A stretch of DNA of 64,000 nucleotides from Candidatus Harpocratesius repetitus (GTDB lineage: Archaea > Asgardarchaeota > Lokiarchaeia > Sigyniarchaeales > Promethearchaeaceae), in contig JAIZWK010000001.1 in assembly GCA_021498095.1 (NCBI GenBank), positions 2,033,666 to 2,097,665 of the forward strand, in the 5' to 3' direction. The translations under genes were made by a program, and so were the position numbers. A model generated the notes under the pieces. The model made no database searches, was not told the DNA's origin, and worked only from the letters and a program-made list of their open reading frames with translations. Shown piece by piece: positions 9,161-18,258 of the stretch (its first letter is position 1; the number at the start of each line of letters is the position of its first letter).

Positions 9161-9703
9161 TTATTCACTATTGATACAGTTTTCTTGATATTGTAGCAGT
9201 ATTTCACCTTCTATTTGATCTATCTTTTTAATTTTAAAGCCTAATCTTTGAAAAAATTTAAGCCCATTTGTATTTTTAATTAAACATTCTGTATAGATTG
9301 GTAAAATTCGGTGTTTATGAAGTCGATGTTGTTTTTCCTGTAGACTTATCCTCTTAACATTGTAATCTTCAGAATAATTGCAGCGAATAATAAAATCCAC
9401 AAGAGATCTGCCAATACCATTTCTTTGAAAACTTCTATCTACTGCTAACATTTTGATCCAGAGTGCATCTGATGGATTGCGGATGATCATGAAACCAAGG
9501 AGTTTATTTGTTGAAAAATATCCATAATAATCATGATAATCTTGATGTCGGTTTTGAAACCAAGTTTTTAATGTTTCTAAAGTATGAGTTCTGCCTGGAG
9601 ATGTAAAAAATTCTGGAAAATCATTCCAGATCTTGACCATCTGATTCAAATCACTTTCATTTATCAAGAGGACGCTTCCATTATTTAAATCATTAGATTT
9701 CAT
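9161..9703 (-). CDS. GNAT-family N-acetyltransferase
   Basis: The 180-residue protein carries the GNAT acetyl-CoA-binding motif A, MLAVDRSFQRNGIGRSLVDF (about residues 85-104), where Q/R-x-x-G-x-G/A contacts the pyrophosphate. It also has the late motif B ending ...NTNGLKFFQRLGFK. The N-terminal part is the variable acceptor-binding region. The substrate cannot be predicted. It lies just upstream of tRNA-Phe and convergent with the acyl-CoA dehydrogenase gene, with T-rich runs in the shared intergenic space suitable for archaeal termination. Confidence 0.85.
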   Translation of the reverse strand: MKSNDLNNGSVLLINESDLNQMVKIWNDFPEFFTSPGRTHTLETLKTWFQNRHQDYHDYYGYFSTNKLLGFMIIRNPSDALWIKMLAVDRSFQRNGIGRSLVDFIIRCNYSEDYNVKRISLQEKQHRLHKHRILPIYTECLIKNTNGLKFFQRLGFKIKKIDQIEGEILLQYQENCINSE

Positions 9704-9891
9704 AACATGTTGATTAATAATTAGGGATAAATGAATATTGCATCTTACTCCAAGTGATCAGAACTTATCAACACTCCATGAATTATTATAGTGTTATTCA
9801 AAATCAAGAATCAATCTATAAATTTTAAATAGCATGCCCCTTTTTTTACATTGATACCGTAATTAGAAAAATATAACGGTAGAGAACCCTA

Positions 9892-10044
9892 GCCTCGGTG
9901 GCCTAGCCCGGGAAGGGGAATTCGCCAAGAATCTCTTCCGAAGGCACTGGACTGAAGAAATTTGTCGAGAATGGCATGTTTCGCTTATTTTCTCGCCATT
10001 TTGCACTCATCCAGGCATCGTTGGTTCAAATCCGACCCGAGGCA
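9892..10044 (+). tRNA. tRNA-Phe (GAA) with two apparent introns
   Basis: The acceptor stem is GCCTCGG (9892-9898) with CCGAGGC (10037-10043), discriminator A10044. The T arm GTTGG/TTCAAAT/CCGAC is at 10020-10036. The anticodon stem CTGGA (9947-9951) pairs with TCCAG (10010-10014); the loop reads CT-GAA-G then A, giving Phe. About 51 nt between position 37 (9957) and position 38 (10009) is a canonical-site intron. The D stem GCCT (9901-9904) only finds its partner AGGC at 9942-9945, leaving a 28-nt excess in the D arm flanked by the direct repeat GAAGG (9912-9916 and 9940-9944). Removing it restores a normal D arm. A C-G, G-C, G-C, G-U four-pair helix (9909-9912 with 9937-9940) with 3-nt bulges is possible at that junction. 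The second intron does not give a perfect bulge-helix-bulge by hand. Confidence 0.8.
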
Positions 10045-10124
10045 TCATTATATCTTCTATTTTTTAACTGAATTCTTTAAAAATGAAATATAAAAAAATG
10101 GAACTTAGCATTCAATTTAACTTC

Positions 10125-11717
10125 CTAAAAATGCAATGTATCATCTTCATCTGTCATTAAATGTTTTAATTTTTTAAGTTGAGATATTGTATCTTGTATT
10201 TTTGTTAAATCATCAACATTAATTGATAGTTTCTCTAGATTGATAAGGTGTGAAATTTTTTTGGAAATATTCGAGAATTCATTTTCCATTATGTTAAATT
10301 CAGTTAAATTTATGAGTTTCCAAATACCTTCTGGCAAATTTGTTAGGTTGTTATGGCTTAGATCTAATGTTCTCAAATATTCAAGTTTTCCAATGGTTTC
10401 AGGAATACTTGTAAGATTATTTAGACTTAAATTTAATTCTTCTAAGTAATTAAGTTGAGAAATGTTATCTGGTAAAAATTTCAGCTCATTTCCTTGTAAT
10501 ATTAATTTTTTTAAATTTTTAATATTTGTAATCATTTTTGGGAAATCCGTGAACTTGTTGTGGCGAAGATCTAAGATTTCTAAGTTATTCAGTTGAGAAA
10601 TACTCTCTGGTAGAGTAGTTAAATTAGTTATACCCAAGTATAATTCTCGCAAATTCTCTAATTTTCCAATACTTTTTGGAATATTCGTGAGATTGTTATA
10701 ACTTAGATCAAGTATTTCTAAGTTTTTTAATTGACCAATACTGTCAGGAATTCTTTGTAACTTGTTGTCTATTATTTCAAATTTTTTTAGATTACTAAGC
10801 TGAGAAATATTCTCTGGTAGATGGGTGATTTGATTAAAACTTATGTCTAATTCTTGCAAATTTCTAATCTCCATGATAGATTTTGTAATTTCTGAAAAAT
10901 TATTGGAATGAAGTATTAATTTGTTGAGATTTGCAAGTTGAGAAATATTTTCAGGCAATTTTGATAATGAATTTGCACCTAGCATTAATATTTTTAAATT
11001 TCTAAGTTTACCAATATTTTCTGGGAGTTCTACTAACTTATTATGCATAATATCTAAAAGTTCTAAATTCTGAAGATGCTCGATACTTTCAGGGATTTTT
11101 GTTATATTGTTATATCTTAGATACAATTTCTGTAAATTCTTTAATTGCAATATACTCTCTGGAAATTTAGATAGATTATTTTGGTATAAATCTAAAGTTG
11201 TTAAATTGGTGAGTTGTTTAATGGATTTAGGTATTTTTGTCAAATTATTATAACTTAAGCCTAAAGCTCTTAAATTTCTAAGTTGTCCAAGATGCTTGGG
11301 AAATTCTTCAATCCGTAAGATTAGAGTAGGAATATGCATAATATATTGGTAATATTTATTAAATGTAGCAACAACGTACTTGAAATTCTCCTTATTTAAA
11401 AGATTAAAACCTTTTATATGTGAAGGCGCAATCATCACTTTTTCTAATGATTTACATTTTGCTAATCCTTGTAAATTTACCACATTATCTACAAAAATAT
11501 AAATCTCTTGTAAATTTGGAAGTTGTGCAATAAGTGGAGTAATATAACTTAAATTTTCGAAACTGAGCGAGTCAATTCTGCTTATATCGATTTTCTTTGC
11601 TTCATTTATAGGTATGCTTTTTGAAGGTTCTTCTATGGTAATTTGATTAGTTATTTTAACACCTGCTTTTAATTGGTATTCAGCTTGAATTTGTGTTAGT
11701 ACATTTTTAGCATTCAT
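10125..11717 (-). CDS. Leucine-rich-repeat protein (16 repeats of 23 residues)
   Basis: After about 150 residues of irregular leucine-rich sequence, the 530-residue protein has 16 consecutive 23-residue repeats. The pattern is N-L-x-x-L-x-L-x-x-N-x-L-x-x-I/L-P-x-x-I-x-x-L, for example TNLTTLDLYQNNL. No signal peptide, membrane helix, GTPase (Ras/Roc) or kinase domain is present, so it is likely a cytosolic protein-binding solenoid. The short C-terminal cap ends in acidic residues. Proteins of this type are common in Asgard and methanogenic archaea. A Ras-like GTPase partner would be usual, but none is encoded in this window. The second LRR gene (37519) has only short LRR runs and is not a close copy. 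Confidence 0.9.
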   Translation of the reverse strand: MNAKNVLTQIQAEYQLKAGVKITNQITIEEPSKSIPINEAKKIDISRIDSLSFENLSYITPLIAQLPNLQEIYIFVDNVVNLQGLAKCKSLEKVMIAPSHIKGFNLLNKENFKYVVATFNKYYQYIMHIPTLILRIEEFPKHLGQLRNLRALGLSYNNLTKIPKSIKQLTNLTTLDLYQNNLSKFPESILQLKNLQKLYLRYNNITKIPESIEHLQNLELLDIMHNKLVELPENIGKLRNLKILMLGANSLSKLPENISQLANLNKLILHSNNFSEITKSIMEIRNLQELDISFNQITHLPENISQLSNLKKFEIIDNKLQRIPDSIGQLKNLEILDLSYNNLTNIPKSIGKLENLRELYLGITNLTTLPESISQLNNLEILDLRHNKFTDFPKMITNIKNLKKLILQGNELKFLPDNISQLNYLEELNLSLNNLTSIPETIGKLEYLRTLDLSHNNLTNLPEGIWKLINLTEFNIMENEFSNISKKISHLINLEKLSINVDDLTKIQDTISQLKKLKHLMTDEDDTLHF

Positions 11718-11979
11718 TGTGGTTGATTTCTCACTTATTTTTTCCTACCTGGTTTAGTAATTTTATTATAAAAAAACCTGTTAATAAAAAAATTATCAAT
11801 TAGTCATATCAAATAAGAATTCATCATCATCTTGATGAACTAAATCTAATTTTGAGTGGAAGATTCTTCAGTTAAGAGTGTATACGTTTGATTGAGATAA
11901 AGTAGGGTTTATATTCGGAAAAATTCTCGAGTTTCACCAAAAAAGTATATCTATATTGAAGAATATCTTTATTCTATTC

Positions 11980-12366
11980 ATGGATAATCGCATAACTTTG
12001 ATTCAGAAATTTTGGGATTTTTTTGATAAACGTCAATTTGAAAAAGCTCTCCCCTTGCTCCACCCAGAATTTCAAGCAATATGGGTGACCTCTAACGAGT
12101 GCTTTCAAACAAAAGAAGCATTTATTCAAGCAAATTCTCATTATCCAGGTAAATGGCACACTCATTTAAAGCGAATTGAATTATTTGATTCAGGAGCTGT
12201 TAGTATTGTAAAGGTGTTTTCTGAATCAAACCCTGCAGAATTTTATGCAACTTCATTTTACAAATTCAAAGAGAATCTGATTTTAGAGATTAAAGAATAC
12301 TGGGCAACGGTAGAAAATCCACCAGAATGGCGGAAAAAATACACAATAACATATTTAACAGAGTAA
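11980..12366 (+). CDS. NTF2/SnoaL-like fold protein
   Basis: Starting from the ATG at 11980 the protein is 128 residues. The ORF extends to a TTG at 11956, which is less likely. The pattern IQKFWDFFDKRQFEKALPLLHPEFQAIW is typical of the first helices of NTF2-like proteins. It is followed by beta strands ending in ILEIKEYWATVENPPEWRKK, as in SnoaL-type small-ligand enzymes or binding proteins. The fold forms a cone with a pocket; the ligand is unknown. It stands alone between the LRR gene and tRNA-Gly. Confidence 0.6.
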   Translation: MDNRITLIQKFWDFFDKRQFEKALPLLHPEFQAIWVTSNECFQTKEAFIQANSHYPGKWHTHLKRIELFDSGAVSIVKVFSESNPAEFYATSFYKFKENLILEIKEYWATVENPPEWRKKYTITYLTE

Positions 12367-12414
12367 ACTGTTTTTAGATTCTTTTTAGCTTTTTAAAAGA
12401 AAGTATGAAGAAGA

Positions 12415-12509
12415 TGCGTCCACCGGGGATCGAACCCGGCTCCTAGACTATCTCCATAAGATTATTAAATATGGAAGGCCTAGATGCTAAACCACTACAC
12501 AATGGACGC
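12415..12509 (-). tRNA. tRNA-Gly (TCC) with a 22-nt intron
   Basis: On the minus strand the acceptor stem GCGTCCA pairs with TGGACGC, with discriminator A. The T arm is CCGGG/TTCGATC/CCCGG and the D arm GTGT/GCAT. The anticodon stem TAGGC pairs with GTCTA (one G-U), and the loop CT-TCC-A gives glycine. A 22-nt intron sits between positions 37 and 38. Exon bases CTTC pair with intron bases GGAG to give a four-base-pair helix between two 3-nt bulges, the motif cut by the archaeal splicing endonuclease. Confidence 0.88.
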
Positions 12510-12636
12510 AAAAATCCATTTGAGAAAAGAGCACTGGACTTTCTATGCTGAGTAAAAGAAAGGGTGATGAATTTTAAAATTTATCATTCAACTATTTAAA
12601 AATTCTTTCATTAATTGCATCCACAAAATATGAAAA

Positions 12637-13302
12637 TTACAAATCCAGCATTTCAGAGTCAGCTTCATTATTATTTTCTATGCTGTTTATTTTTCCAGTA
12701 TTAAATAGGTCATTTTTTTTCAATTGAATTGCAAGTTTTTTCAGTGATGATTGGATTGTTGCCAGATTATTCGCTCCGGTGCAAATAACCTTGCCAGAAC
12801 TAAAAATAAGAAAGCAAATTTTATTTGGTTCTGGGATTTTATAGATTAATCCCGGAAAAACTTCAGGTTCGTAAATGGCTCGTTCAAGCATTAACGAAGA
12901 TAAATCTAAATTAATTTTGGTTTGAAAATCAGCCCGACCTACCATATTTTCAATACGGATTTCTGGTTCTGAGGTCAAGGTAATTCCTGCTAATGAAAGT
13001 CTTTTCAAAGTTTTTTCCATGATAATCGGGATATGCTTTTCAAGGCGGACACCAGTGACAACAATTTTTCCACTAGAAAAAATAAGTAAAGTAGCTTTAG
13101 GTTTGCTAAATTTAGTAATCACACCTGGAAAGTTCTCTTTTTTCTCAATATCTTTGAATTTTTCGGCTAGAATTGTCAAATTGATATGGCAGTGAAGATT
13201 AATGGTTGCAACTATATTTTCGATCCGTAAGATAAGCTTATTAGGTGTTTTTCGCTCGTCTGTGGAAGGATTTTGAGGAGGATGGGATGATTTTGTGTTC
13301 AT
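12637..13302 (-). CDS. tbp: TATA-box-binding protein
   Basis: The 221-residue protein shows the two direct repeats of TBP. Repeat 1 (about residues 24-108) contains IENIVATINL, FPGVITKFSKPKATLLIFSS and GKIVVTG. Repeat 2 (about 115-200) contains IENMVGRADF, FPGLIYKIPEPNKICFLIF and SGKVICTG. Each repeat supplies half of the saddle that bends the TATA element and recruits TFB and RNA polymerase. About 22 N-terminal and 20 C-terminal residues extend the core (about 180 residues in typical archaeal TBPs); the C-terminal tail is acidic and asparagine-rich. A second TBP elsewhere in the genome cannot be excluded. Confidence 0.95.
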   Translation of the reverse strand: MNTKSSHPPQNPSTDERKTPNKLILRIENIVATINLHCHINLTILAEKFKDIEKKENFPGVITKFSKPKATLLIFSSGKIVVTGVRLEKHIPIIMEKTLKRLSLAGITLTSEPEIRIENMVGRADFQTKINLDLSSLMLERAIYEPEVFPGLIYKIPEPNKICFLIFSSGKVICTGANNLATIQSSLKKLAIQLKKNDLFNTGKINSIENNNEADSEMLDL

Positions 13303-13809
13303 TAATCAATTTCACTTTAAATGTGCATTTTTTCTAATTTTGGAAAGATTTGGAAATTATTAAGAATTTTTGATAGTGTTGAAATTTTTGAAAGTTTTTT
13401 TTAGATTTATATGAATTATTTAAATTTTCAGAGTCTTTGGAGCATTTAGAGTCGTTAGAGTCTTTGAATCGTTTTAGTTTTCAGAGTTAATATCATTAAT
13501 CTAATTATCGATATTATTTGTTTAGATCCTATCTGGGATGGTAGATATATGGGAAATACTAAGGATTGAGAGTCCATTTATTTATAAATCTACAGCAAAC
13601 TGATATATTAGATTGAATTCAAGATGGTATTGGTTGTGAAGTTGCTAATTTTGTTCGTAGTACTGATTGTAATATGATTGTTAAAGAAATGATGAGTTGA
13701 TAACTGTGAATGTTATTATTGTTAAGAACGATCAGTTTAGTATTTGAACCTTTATTTCGTGAAATTCGCAAAAAAATTGTTAAAAAAAAATCCAAATATA
13801 TCTTAATTT
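13303..13809. other. Gene-free stretch with low-complexity and a possible gene relic
   Basis: The tbp promoter lies at the left edge. At about 13430-13480 a short pattern around GAGTCTTTGGAGC / GAGTCGTTAGAGTCTTTGAA repeats imperfectly. Around 13615-13700 one plus-strand frame reads IQDGIGCEVANF and then VRSTDCNMIVKEMMS before a stop. It is preceded by an in-frame TGA and looks like a scrap of a lost gene, not recognised. Nothing else is supported. Confidence 0.35.
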
Positions 13810-14360
13810 GGCTATTTTTAATTACGAAGGATCAATTCACTGACACCTCGGTTTGAATTTTTTTCCCCCATTTTTCGTTTAATTGAAATAATTATTTAAT
13901 TTCTGAATTATTCCACTCATTAGAGAGAATTTTTGGGCTAAATCGGTGCAGAACAATGGTAATTCCCAAGATTTCGGGTTCATTTATGACTGTAATATAT
14001 CCCTGAAATCGCTGTTCTAAACCCTCAGGTGTTTTAGGAACAGTTAAATGCACACGAGTCTTAATCCTACTATTAATATTCTTCGCCAGATTATTTAATA
14101 AAACTTTTGTCACAAATAGTCTTGTATTTCCTTTTTAGCAACTGTAACTGCGGAAAGCATATTTTTGCCAGTTTGAGAGTTTTATAAAAAATATCAATTT
14201 ATGTATATCCTTGCTTTTCTTTGTCATAAGTTTTAGAATAGTGTATGTTTTGCTCTAAAAATTCAATGAAATTGTCAATGAGATTTTTTTGAACGGTAAT
14301 ATTGAAATAATTTAAAAAATAAGGCTTCTTTTAATTGATCCTTCATTCCTAAAAATAGTC
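13810..14360 (-). mobile_element. Second internally deleted derivative of the 1.59-kb insertion sequence (551 bp)
   Basis: It has the same ends as the full elements: GGCTATTTTTAATTACGAAG at the left and CCTAAAAATAGTC at the right. The target duplication is a perfect 8-bp CTTAATTT at 13802-13809 and 14361-14368. Inside, a minus-strand frame (13892-14113) still reads the transposase C-terminus with NLAKNINSRIKTRVHL and PKTPEGLEQR. The Glu of the DDE triad region has become Lys (NLAENINS in the full copies). The catalytic middle is gone, so it is nonautonomous. Confidence 0.88.
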
Positions 14361-14397
14361 CTTAATTTTCAAATAAAATTTTTATCAACTTTTATAA

Positions 14398-14910
14398 TTA
14401 TTTTTCCAAATAGAATAAAATTTCTTCTTCTAAAGTAGATTTATGCTCTGGTTTTTCATCTATTTTTCCTAAACATTTACCTTTCTTATTAAAAAGAAAG
14501 ATGGCAGGAATATGAAACATATCAAATCGTTCATCTAATGTTTCAGGAGGTGATGGAGGGGATTTCCAGATAACTTTTCCTTTTTCTCTACTGTAAGGTG
14601 CTCTCACTTTTATTCCTGTAAGGACACGGACTTCCATTCGAGGATTATTTAGACTTCTTTCAATTTTAACTAAACGTGGTAATTGAATCTTGCAATCTCC
14701 GCACCAACTTGCCCCAAATGCAACAATAATTAAGGTTTCATCATTTTTGATCAACCAAGATTTGATTTTTTGAATAATTTCAGATTTTGGTTCATATTTT
14801 TCATAATTTTCTCGGTATACTTCTGTTTGAGGGATGTAATTATGTCCTACTTTCCATTCCGATTTTATATCTTCGAGTGTAATCTTATTTTTATCAAACT
14901 TTTTTGACAT
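14398..14910 (-). CDS. Thioredoxin-fold protein with active-site C-G-D-C
   Basis: The 170-residue protein has the thioredoxin active site in VAFGASWCGDCKIQLPRL (C70 and C73) and a C-terminal strand with IPAIFLFNKKGKCLG, which contains the conserved cis-proline. The overall shape is closer to TlpA/thioredoxin-like proteins with an added N-terminal helical part (residues 1-55) than to the 105-residue housekeeping thioredoxin. There is no signal peptide or lipobox, so it should act in the cytosol as a disulfide reductase or peroxide-linked redox protein. An extra cysteine (C150 region) is not part of the motif. It lies upstream-adjacent to no obvious redox partner. Confidence 0.8.
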   Translation of the reverse strand: MSKKFDKNKITLEDIKSEWKVGHNYIPQTEVYRENYEKYEPKSEIIQKIKSWLIKNDETLIIVAFGASWCGDCKIQLPRLVKIERSLNNPRMEVRVLTGIKVRAPYSREKGKVIWKSPPSPPETLDERFDMFHIPAIFLFNKKGKCLGKIDEKPEHKSTLEEEILFYLEK

Positions 14911-15009
14911 AAGACGTTTAAGAAAACCATATAAAAAAAGGTTAGGCTTGCGGAGTATAACAAGAAATCTATTTTTTCTTCTTGTAAATGTCTATTGTGA
15001 AAAAAATAA

Positions 15010-18000
15010 TTATAAAAAGAAGGAATCAAGATTTATTTTTTGTCCATTAATAAAAACTTCTGTATATGTATAATTAGCAATATTTTTCTTTAGAAAGGCT
15101 TTTTCTTGATTAAGATCGATTGAATCTGTCTTATTATACCAAATAATTAATATTCGTTTTTCAGTTTTTATTCCAAGAATAAACAAATATTCCACGCCAT
15201 GATGCTCGTGCCATTGATAAGAATCAATTTGAATGGAGTATAAATAATTAAAAGTTTCAATCAAATCAACATTAACTGATTTTATGCCTGTATCTGATTG
15301 AATATTATATATACTTCGAAAAGGATTAGGAACTGGAAGATTACTTAACATATATGGATAGTTATGGATGAAATCATTAGGATTTAATAAATTTTGATTT
15401 GAAAATGAAATATTTTCGAAAGTGTCTTCAAATTGTTCGAGAATGTGATATTTTATTATAATTGATTTTTGTTTTGATTCTTCAGCAGTATCAATATGTC
15501 TTTTTGCGACAGAATTACTTTTAGAATCAACACTGTTAAGATCGATCAATTTTGGTTTTCCTGCGCGCCATTTAGGAGAAAAAACAAATTTAAGTAATCT
15601 GGGCTTTAAAACAGATTCAAAATAAGAACTTTTCTCAATTAAAATGAATTTTCGATGACTTTTAGAACTTTGATTCAATTCTAAAACAGCTTGTCCTGTT
15701 GTTCCTGAACCAGCAAAAAAATCTAATATCCATGAATTTTCAGCCGATCCCAACTCAATAAATCGTTTAATTAAAGCGGTAGGTTTTGGATTAGAAAAAA
15801 CAATTGTTCCAAACATTTGTTTGAGATCTGTAGTTGCTTTAGTTGTTGTTGGCAAATCTGTCCATAATGTATTTGTTACTCTACCACGGTTCATGGCTTC
15901 AAATTGATATCGTTTTCTTTGAGGTCCCGCTTCTCCGGATTTACCAAAAACAATTCTCCCTTCATTTAGCAATTTTTGAAAGGTATTATAATCATTCTTC
16001 CAACTGCAACCAGGATTTGGATAATATTCTTTACCAGTTTTTGGATTTTTAATGACATATTGTTGATTTGGCCGCCAACCTCCTACTTGAAAAGGGTCAG
16101 CTTTCCATGGTCCTTTTGGATCATTATCAGGATTAGTAAATCCCTCACCAGATTCTGGGAGACGAAATTCATTACGGTGACTGCGATAATAGGAAATATT
16201 TTTCGAAAAAATAATATTATGAGTATGGGCTTGGGAGATTAAAGCCGTATTGGTCATGGATTTCGTCGAATGCCACAATATATCCGCTATAAAATTGTGT
16301 TCTCCAAAAACTTGATTAGATAATAATCGAAAATAGTGGGTTTCATGATCATCTAAACTGGTAATTAGTAATCCTCGTTCAGAAAATAATGGATAAAGTT
16401 CAGTAAGGCTTGATTGCATTAAACTTAGCCAATAACTATGAAGAAATCCATCATGATAAGAAAAGGTGGTATTTCCAGTATTATAAGGAGGATCAATATA
16501 ACATAAGTCGATATTATTCCGATATTTATGAAGTAGTATTCGTAGTGCTTGATAATTATCAGATTGGAACAAAATTCCTGTTGTTTTTTCATCAAAATTA
16601 GAAATTGAAGCGATAATTTGATTACGAAATTTCTTAGGAAAAAATTTTGTATCGATCATCAAATTTGGAAAAGATCTTTTGAAGTTCTCACTGAATTTTA
16701 AAACATGTGAAATTTCATTTGTCTTGTGATCCTTTATAGGAATAAAAGAAGAGAATTCCTTCAAGCTTAAAGATTGACCAAAAAGATGTTTATTTTTTAT
16801 CATTTGAAGTAAATTGAAATCTAAATGTTCTTTCCACCACTCTGTTTGTTTTTTATTTAAAAGAATTTCAGGGATAAAATGTGTAGGAATCAAATCAAGA
16901 GTCAAACAATAATCCGTTTTCAAAACCAATTTCGGTTTTTCCCAAATTTCCCTAAGGATTTCTTCAAAATTAGCCAAATGATTAATTAGTTGAAGAGAAA
17001 ATTTCGTAATAAAATAACTACGAATGCGAATTTTCATCATTCTTGCAGCAAGTTCATCAGTTAAATCGACAGCAGACTTATCAGCTAATAAATCTATTAA
17101 GTTATCATTAAACTTATCCATAAATTTAATAGGAGAATTATTTATGATTTCATCGCCAAATTCATTTGTGCGTTCATCTGTGCGTTCATTTGGGAGGTCA
17201 TTGGTAAAATTATTTGAAAAAATATCCATATAAGATGAAGATAAAGAACGAAAAGAAGGAAAAGAAGAAAAATGAACATCTTTTATGAATTTTTCAAGCT
17301 CTTGAATAAAAAAAGATCGTAAATCTCGATGGATTAGATATTCTTCCCCTTTGTATTGGCAGAGCTGTCTAAAATGCCATTCGATTGCAGAAATCATCTT
17401 CGCTTTTTTTTTTACTTTTTTTATTTTTGTTTTTTGATTTGATTGATTCGCCGACTTTTGCATTTTTTGTGCATATTCTTCAGAGAGTAATGGTTTGTAA
17501 GGATCTAAAAGATTTTGAGTAATTAATTCTTGATGATTAGAAATAAAGTGTTGAATTTGCTCCAAATTATCTTGAAATATGTGAATAGACGAAACTCGAG
17601 TTAATTTTCTTTTCTTTTTTAATGAATGATATTCTTCAGAAGAGAGGGGTCTATATTCAAATTGAAATTTAAGATTTGAAGAATTTTTATCCCATGTAGA
17701 ATCCTTTAATAGAAAATATGGTTGATGAATCCCTTTTTGTTTGCTTTCTTGCATTCTTTCTAAAGCTTGGTTACAAATAAATTCTACTTGGATATGGTGA
17801 CTTGAAAATTGATACCGAATTTGGTGATCTCTGGGCTTAACATAGTATTGATCTTCAGTTGCCCACCATAGTCTGGTATCTTCTTGTGATTTTACGGCTA
17901 AATTGAGTTTTTGGGGAATAAATCTTCCATGATTATAATAACGCTCAAAAAAATTAATCAGATCTCCAATAATCTGTTCAATAATCTCTTCTTCATCAAT

Positions 18001-18258
18001 TTGATATTTTTGAAAGGAGAGTTTTCTATTCCAATAATGAATATCTTCAGCCAAAGAGGGAATGATATCTTGAGAAATGATTTTTGATAGTTCTTTGGAT
18101 CGAAAATTGAGAAATTGATGAATACCCCCTTTAAAATTTGAAAGATCTCCTGTCAGAATCTGTTGTAATTGAATGATCAGGTTCTTTTCTCTTGCAATGA
18201 AATCCTCTTTGAATTTGTTTTTCAAGGGTATATTGCTTTTCTTCATTTTTTCTCCCAA
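15010..18258 (-). CDS. Large lone site-specific DNA methyltransferase (Mod-like, beta class)
   Basis: The 1082-residue protein contains catalytic motif IV in CYIDPPYNTGN (about residue 587) before the AdoMet-binding motif I in DFFAGSGTTGQAVLEL (about residue 848). This is the order of beta-class amino-methyltransferases such as type III Mod subunits, which methylate adenine N6. Motif IV D-P-P-Y supports adenine or N4-cytosine. About 560 N-terminal residues are unmatched, rich in Lys/Glu/Gln, and include short repeats such as DERTDERTNE near residue 360. No restriction subunit (Res helicase-nuclease) is beside it. It may be an orphan methylase, or the long N-terminus may carry another activity such as a nuclease, which was not recognised. 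Confidence 0.85.
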   Translation of the reverse strand: MGEKMKKSNIPLKNKFKEDFIAREKNLIIQLQQILTGDLSNFKGGIHQFLNFRSKELSKIISQDIIPSLAEDIHYWNRKLSFQKYQIDEEEIIEQIIGDLINFFERYYNHGRFIPQKLNLAVKSQEDTRLWWATEDQYYVKPRDHQIRYQFSSHHIQVEFICNQALERMQESKQKGIHQPYFLLKDSTWDKNSSNLKFQFEYRPLSSEEYHSLKKKRKLTRVSSIHIFQDNLEQIQHFISNHQELITQNLLDPYKPLLSEEYAQKMQKSANQSNQKTKIKKVKKKAKMISAIEWHFRQLCQYKGEEYLIHRDLRSFFIQELEKFIKDVHFSSFPSFRSLSSSYMDIFSNNFTNDLPNERTDERTNEFGDEIINNSPIKFMDKFNDNLIDLLADKSAVDLTDELAARMMKIRIRSYFITKFSLQLINHLANFEEILREIWEKPKLVLKTDYCLTLDLIPTHFIPEILLNKKQTEWWKEHLDFNLLQMIKNKHLFGQSLSLKEFSSFIPIKDHKTNEISHVLKFSENFKRSFPNLMIDTKFFPKKFRNQIIASISNFDEKTTGILFQSDNYQALRILLHKYRNNIDLCYIDPPYNTGNTTFSYHDGFLHSYWLSLMQSSLTELYPLFSERGLLITSLDDHETHYFRLLSNQVFGEHNFIADILWHSTKSMTNTALISQAHTHNIIFSKNISYYRSHRNEFRLPESGEGFTNPDNDPKGPWKADPFQVGGWRPNQQYVIKNPKTGKEYYPNPGCSWKNDYNTFQKLLNEGRIVFGKSGEAGPQRKRYQFEAMNRGRVTNTLWTDLPTTTKATTDLKQMFGTIVFSNPKPTALIKRFIELGSAENSWILDFFAGSGTTGQAVLELNQSSKSHRKFILIEKSSYFESVLKPRLLKFVFSPKWRAGKPKLIDLNSVDSKSNSVAKRHIDTAEESKQKSIIIKYHILEQFEDTFENISFSNQNLLNPNDFIHNYPYMLSNLPVPNPFRSIYNIQSDTGIKSVNVDLIETFNYLYSIQIDSYQWHEHHGVEYLFILGIKTEKRILIIWYNKTDSIDLNQEKAFLKKNIANYTYTEVFINGQKINLDSFFL

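Noticed and set aside
12415..12509. The minus-strand tRNA as tRNA-Trp (CCA) or tRNA-Glu (TTC)
   Set aside because: Shifting the anticodon one base breaks the TAGGC/GTCTA stem. Only the TCC reading keeps five pairs, a U at position 33 and a good splice helix.
15010..18258. A complete type III restriction-modification system
   Set aside because: Only the modification enzyme is present. Neighbouring genes are a thioredoxin-fold protein and a small helical protein, with no Res subunit.
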